Shown in pieces: positions 8,201 to 10,907 of a DNA stretch of 10,907 nt. The stretch lies in contig JAHBMJ010003292.1 in the NCBI GenBank assembly GCA_018398765.1, positions 667 through 11,573 of the forward strand. Reading direction: 5' to 3'. The DNA comes from Chromera velia. Taxonomy: Eukaryota; Sar; Chromeraceae. The position numbers and the translations under genes are program-made. Under the pieces are notes generated by a model. The model ran no database searches. It was not told the DNA's origin and was given only the letters and a program-made list of their open reading frames with translations. The number at the start of each line of letters is the position of its first letter. Position 1 is the first letter of the stretch.

Positions 8201-9159
8201 CAGAAAAATCGACGGCACCCCTCCTGCCCCGCCCACTTTGAGTCGCTGGAGAAAGTCGAGGAGCACGGGCAGGCAGGCGTCCTTGCAGACTTGGGGGCCT
8301 GCACAAAGAACGAACAAATAAACGTACAAAGGAAAAAGGAGAGAGAGAAAGATGCGTCCTTGCAGACTTGGGGGCCTGCAGAGACAGAAACGGACGGACG
8401 GCACACATCAATTGGAGAGTCGTGTCCCTGCTTCGTCGCGGAACTGCTCAGTAACATTTATCAGAAGAGCCTGCAACTCCCTATCCGTTTGTGCTCATTT
8501 TCTGCTGTGAAGGCAGGGCGCGCTCCATCAGTAAGCTAGAGTTGGAGCGAACGCGCATCCCCACTGACCGCATCTGAGCGTCTCCACCGAGGGAAGGGAG
8601 GACAGAAGGACCTTCAGCTTGCGGGCACTCAGCGAGAAACCTGCATACAGGCACATACAAATCCCTTAGCAGATCTCATTCAAAGACGGAACCGAAAAGA
8701 TTTGTCGAAGGCAGAGACGCGGACAGCTGAACGAAGTCCAACACGAGAAGGGAGACGAGAGGGGCAAAGAAAAAGTCGCCAGGCCGCAATGACTTCTTCA
8801 GGGCAAAATTTCTGCATACAGAGGAAGGCTGAGAAGAAACGCACACAAAACCGTTCAGAAAGCGGCAGGGAAACATAAGAGGAAGCACCTCAACCCGCCC
8901 ATCTCTTACCCGAAAGGTCAAGAGTTGCCAGAGGTAAAAGGGAGCGTCCCTGCACATACAGAGAAGCCAAACATACAACACAAGCCATTTACAAGATCTT
9001 GCATGACTCTTCAACGCTGTTGCATGAGCGCACAGAACAAGCAAAAGATAGCAAAGGCACTGACGAGACTTTTCATCTGCGGCTGACCGTTGGAATGAAC
9101 CCCAGGAGAATCAGCGCCAAGCCGAAGCCCTTCCTGTCTGAGGCGAGCGCTGATATCTC
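5238..9159 (-). CDS. Spliced leucine-rich-repeat protein (RNI/NLR-like), frameshifted allele
   Basis: Exons read on the - strand are 9159-9088 (or -9065), 8949-8910, 8640-8569, 8298-8182, 7936-7862 and 7592-5238, with stop TAA at 5240-5238. Introns are 138 (or 115), 269, 270, 245 and 269 nt. Donors are GTCAGC (or GTCAGT), GTAAGA, GTCAGT, GTCGGT and GTCAGT; acceptors are pyrimidine-rich and end GCAG. The first of these introns is phase 0, the other four phase 1. The joins rebuild leucine-rich repeats across each junction: LATLDLSG-FSLS, VETLRCG-PQVC, LKTLKFAK-CDLG, LEYLDLSG-NRLR. I count 4 repeats in the small exons and about 24 in the large exon, typically 25-29 residues, of the form LxxLxLxxxxLxxEGVxALAxGL, as in ribonuclease-inhibitor/NLR-type LRRs. 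The role is probably protein binding; no catalytic, kinase or NACHT motif is seen. From 8949 onward the length is about 880 residues once the 10-nt excess at 6537-6546 is discounted. Without that correction the protein stops at 6493. The start codon is not established: ATG 8988 is in frame with the 8949 exon but lies in its acceptor tract. Confidence 0.85.
6537..6546 (-). other. 10-nt near-tandem insertion that shifts the LRR frame
   Basis: On the - strand the sequence is GTGCACCGCA then GTGCATGCAG, two similar 10-mers in tandem. The frame ending at 6493 holds LRR pattern up to GLAFGSGG; the other frame holds it from CMQRLHLRWREEG onward. Leaving out ten bases (TGCACCGCAG) joins the two with the normal seven residues between the leucine of the helix and the next LxxLxL. 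It also makes the large exon an exact 780 codons. No GT-AG intron of suitable length with this outcome is apparent. Confidence 0.75.
8277..8380 (-). repeat. 27-bp direct repeat duplicating a splice acceptor and exon start
   Basis: 8277-8303 and 8354-8380 are identical over 27 bases and 77 apart. On the - strand each copy reads TGCAG then GCCCCCAAGTCTGC, that is, a 3' splice site plus the first 22 bases of the exon. The downstream copy (acceptor at 8300-8299) gives the LRR-compatible exon 8298-8182. The upstream copy (acceptor at 8377-8376) would add 77 bases and shift the frame. Confidence 0.85.
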
Positions 9160-9297
9160 CTGCAGTGGAAATCGATCGAAGCATCTTTTTTAAAACAAAC
9201 AGCGGAGAAGACACAGAAGACAGGCACTAGAATCAGATCGACCGAACATTCCCCACACAGAAACCAGCCACCAATACATAAATGGAGAGCGGCACAC

Positions 9298-9561
9298 CTG
9301 TGCAGTTGGGCAAGCGTGCTCAAAGAGAACACAGAGCGCATTGTCTGCCACCTGAAGAGATCGGGTCCCGATGCTTCCCGAATTCCCAGAGTCTGCAAAA
9401 ACAAGAAGACATCGAAAATGCTAGCTAGTTGAAAAGTTGACGTTCAAAAACAAAGAGCAGAAGAAGGACAATCGCTGCACAAAGTAAAGCTTTCTTCCCC
9501 TCTGGAGCGGTGTGAGCCACGATGACAGACCTGCAGGCATGCTCTGGACTGATTGCAACAT
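9298..9561 (-). other. Tentative 5' exons of the LRR gene
   Basis: Upstream of 9159 the model is speculative. ATG at 9561-9559 (context AAAAAATG) is followed after 31 nt by CAG and GTCTGT, a phase 1 donor. An acceptor TTTTTGCAG ends at 9393. The exon 9392-9298 then runs 31 codons (SGNSGSIGTRSLQVADNALC ...) to CAG and GTGTGC, phase 0. That would join in phase 0 to 9159-9088 (frame EISALASDRKGFGL ...), whose GTCAGC donor joins in phase 0 to 8949. Splicing is thus self-consistent, but the encoded residues show no clear LRR. The alternative 9159-9065 exon uses another frame (phase 1 start, ...MKSL) with poorer third-position GC. Transcripts are needed to choose. Confidence 0.3.
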
Positions 9562-9751
9562 TTTTTGGACCTTGCTTGAGGGCGAAGTACACGTCGAAAT
9601 GGGGATCAGAGAGAACTGCAAGGTCTCTCTCACTTTAAAAGTTTCCAACAAAATCAGATGTCACGGAAAGTTTCTTGAAAGCCAATCTTCTTTTCACGAG
9701 CGAGTGTGTGCCACACGTCTGTGCTGTTCTCCTGTCCTGTTTTTGTTCTCG

Positions 9752-9771
9752 ATCAGGCCGCCTGATATATA
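9752..9771 (-). promoter_or_regulatory. TATA-like box next to a perfect palindrome
   Basis: ATCAGGC and GCCTGAT flank a single C at 9752-9766, and TGATATATAA overlaps its right edge. On the - strand this puts a TATATATCA box about 200 bases upstream of the candidate ATG at 9561. It could equally serve the small + strand ORF starting at 9772. Promoter function is inferred from position and motif only. Confidence 0.3.
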
Positions 9772-9921
9772 ATGTCTGACTCTGAAAGAGGCTCTTCAGG
9801 ATCTCGATCTTCAATGATTGACACTTATATTCATATATTGTCGCGCGGGCGCAGTTTGTCCACGTCGAGTTTGAGTGCTATTTCCCTAAGTCGCGCGTTT
9901 GGTGTGATGGTTCCAAACTGA
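9772..9921 (+). CDS. Small serine-rich ORF, doubtful
   Basis: ATG at 9772 opens 49 codons to TGA 9919. The product is serine-rich (MSDSERGSSGSRSS ...) with no recognised domain. It might be a first exon of a gene diverging from the LRR gene, because it starts right after a TATA-like sequence, or it may be chance. No downstream exon was found. Confidence 0.15.
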   Translation: MSDSERGSSGSRSSMIDTYIHILSRGRSLSTSSLSAISLSRAFGVMVPN

Positions 9922-9922
9922 A

Positions 9923-9965
9923 GGTGAAATAGTGTATTTTGAAACGCGAAATTTACTATTTCACC
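9923..9965. repeat. 11-bp hairpin
   Basis: GGTGAAATAGT at 9923-9933 is perfectly complementary to ACTATTTCACC at 9955-9965, with a 21-base loop. Confidence 0.8.
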
Positions 9966-10084
9966 AAAAAAATTGAAAAACTCGAGTTTGTTAAAAAATT
10001 ATGGGTCCGCGGATTTTGGGGCTTTTCGGGTTGTGCAAAGGAGACGGCCCGGACCCAGAACAACATTTTCACTCAGAGGTCGAA

Positions 10085-10171
10085 TTTCGCGAAACCGTTG
10101 AAATTTAATTGAGAAAATGTGTGTATGTTTTTTAATTAAATTTCAACGGTTTCGCGAAAATGTGTGTATGT
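10085..10171. repeat. Perfect 26-bp inverted repeat with nested 16-bp direct repeats
   Basis: 10085-10110 is the exact reverse complement of 10134-10159 (TTTCGCGAAACCGTTGAAAT ...), loop 23 bases. GAAAATGTGTGTATGT occurs at 10113-10128 in the loop and again at 10156-10171 at the outer edge of the right arm. The repeat itself contains the palindrome TTTCGCGAAA. A foldback element, cruciform-forming site or transposon end are all possible. Confidence 0.9.
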
Positions 10172-10557
10172 ATCAGTTACTATCTAAGACTTTTACATGA
10201 TCCATTTCGCCCAGATCAAAAATCCTGACTGACTGAGTCCTCTCCTACACGCACCTTCAAGTCGCCGGTTCGAACCCCACTGACCCCACTTTTCACGTCA
10301 ATGAATTAATTCTATCTAGATGAAAGTGTCTGGCCTTATGCATTCATTATATGTAAACCCTTCTTCTCTTTTAGTATGCCTAAAGCAGAAAGAGCTAGCG
10401 CTCTAGACATGATCGACATGAAGATCTAGTTCTTACGCGAAACCTCTGGCAGTTGCCCAGAGTAGTCTTTGTCTGCTTTTGTGTCTTGCATTGACTACGA
10501 ATGCATGAACGTCAATTTGAATTGCCTCAAACATGCTTTTGCATGCATGCATTTTAT
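10172..10557. other. Spacer without a gene
   Basis: No coding region is supported. A box-B-like GGTTCGAACCCC at 10267-10278 is present, but no tRNA folds around it. Confidence 0.5.
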
Positions 10558-10635
10558 TTCTGCACGTTTGCAAATATTTGCGCGCGCATTGTGCCGTTCT
10601 GCACGTTTGCAAATATTCGCGCGCGCATTGCGCCG
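10558..10635. repeat. Two-copy 39-bp tandem repeat
   Basis: 10558-10596 and 10597-10635 match except at two positions. Each copy holds GCAAATATTTGC (a perfect palindrome in copy 1, GCAAATATTCGC in copy 2) followed by a GCGCGCGC-type dyad. ORFs across it on both strands only mirror the duplication. Confidence 0.9.
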
Positions 10636-10642
10636 TTCTGAT

Positions 10643-10907
10643 TCACCCCCCGAGCAGGTGAGCAAGTAAATCTTTTGATAGATCACAGGCTTGATCGATA
10701 CTGCATGAATCGAGCGAAACTGCGAGTTGTTTCATTTGTAGATTGATTCCGTGAACCAGATGGGTTTGCACAGACAATTTGCCGGCTGTGCACGTCTTAT
10801 GATCCATTGCATACGCACCCCCCACTTCTGGATCTGCTGAAGGACATAATCGAGCATCCCCTGATACTCGGTGTCTGTGTCCAAAATCCCTGATCTGACC
10901 CAATCAT
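10643..10907 (-). pseudogene. Possible decayed LTR-retrotransposon integrase fragment
   Basis: The - strand frame entering from the right edge is open for 57 codons (10905-10735) and reads DWVRSGILDTDTEYQG ... WGVRMQW ... QPANCLC. This resembles the part of retroelement integrase cores around the second catalytic aspartate (DxGxEFxG, here DTDTEYQG) and the 'WGVRxQ' strand after it. A neighbouring frame, open from 10903 to 10643, continues with LVHGINLQMKQLAV, like the helix after the catalytic glutamate (NxxCERxHxTIxxML), where lysine seems to replace glutamate. The switch between frames implies an indel near 10770. The call is by pattern only and the rest of the element lies outside the window. 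Confidence 0.3.

Noticed and set aside
8676-9044. 122-codon - strand ORF
   Set aside because: Reads through exon 8949-8910 in a frame that does not give the LRR pattern and continues into intron sequence; splicing in another frame explains the region better.
9512-9772. 86-codon + strand ORF from a GTG
   Set aside because: Composition is moderately protein-like but it lacks an ATG at its start, has no recognised domain and overlaps the candidate 5' region of the - strand gene.
10255-10290. GGTTCGAACCCC resembling a tRNA T-loop / Pol III box B
   Set aside because: The T-stem pairs only 3 of 5, no matching acceptor or anticodon arm is found on either strand, and GGTTCGAACC is itself palindromic.

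Overview
The window looks like nuclear DNA of a protist: spliced genes, long noncoding stretches, microsatellites, a MITE-like element and decayed coding fragments. The style of the leucine-rich repeats (units such as 'GLGSGRLSSLRTL') recalls chromerid algae such as Chromera velia. That placement is from memory of the family style and was not tested.

Left part, 1-4480, mostly + strand remnants. A decayed reading frame with a possible zinc-binding motif lies at about 671-1514. A second decayed fragment with a chromo/Tudor-like flavour lies at about 1986-2258. A 51-bp inverted repeat spans 2465-2773. A tentative two-exon + strand gene (about 2918-3159 joined to 3889-4185) has an intron holding a (CAGT)n and a (CT)n microsatellite.

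Middle, 4481-4954. A 460-bp element with arms of about 200 bp is flanked by a direct TACATA repeat, as expected of a MITE.

Right-centre, 5238 to about 9560, - strand. This is the dominant gene, a multi-exon leucine-rich-repeat (RNI/NLR-like) protein of at least about 880 residues with about 28 repeats. Four small 5' exons (9159-9088 or -9065, 8949-8910, 8640-8569, 8298-8182) plus 7936-7862 lead into one 2.35-kb exon at 7592-5238. The four downstream introns are all phase 1 and cut the repeat at almost the same residue. The large exon carries a 1-base-equivalent frameshift, a 10-nt near-tandem insertion at 6537-6546, so the allele is either a recent pseudogene, a sequence error, or uses something unusual. 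The true 5' end is unresolved. A TATA-like box beside a palindrome at 9752-9771 is a candidate promoter.

Right end, 9772-10907. This holds a small uncertain ORF, several hairpin-forming inverted repeats, a 39-bp tandem duplication, and a possible decayed LTR-retrotransposon integrase fragment running off the right edge on the - strand.

I see no prokaryotic operon, CRISPR array, rRNA or convincing tRNA. No obvious new multi-gene system is present. The best leads are the exon architecture of the LRR gene, its frameshift, and a duplicated splice acceptor inside it.
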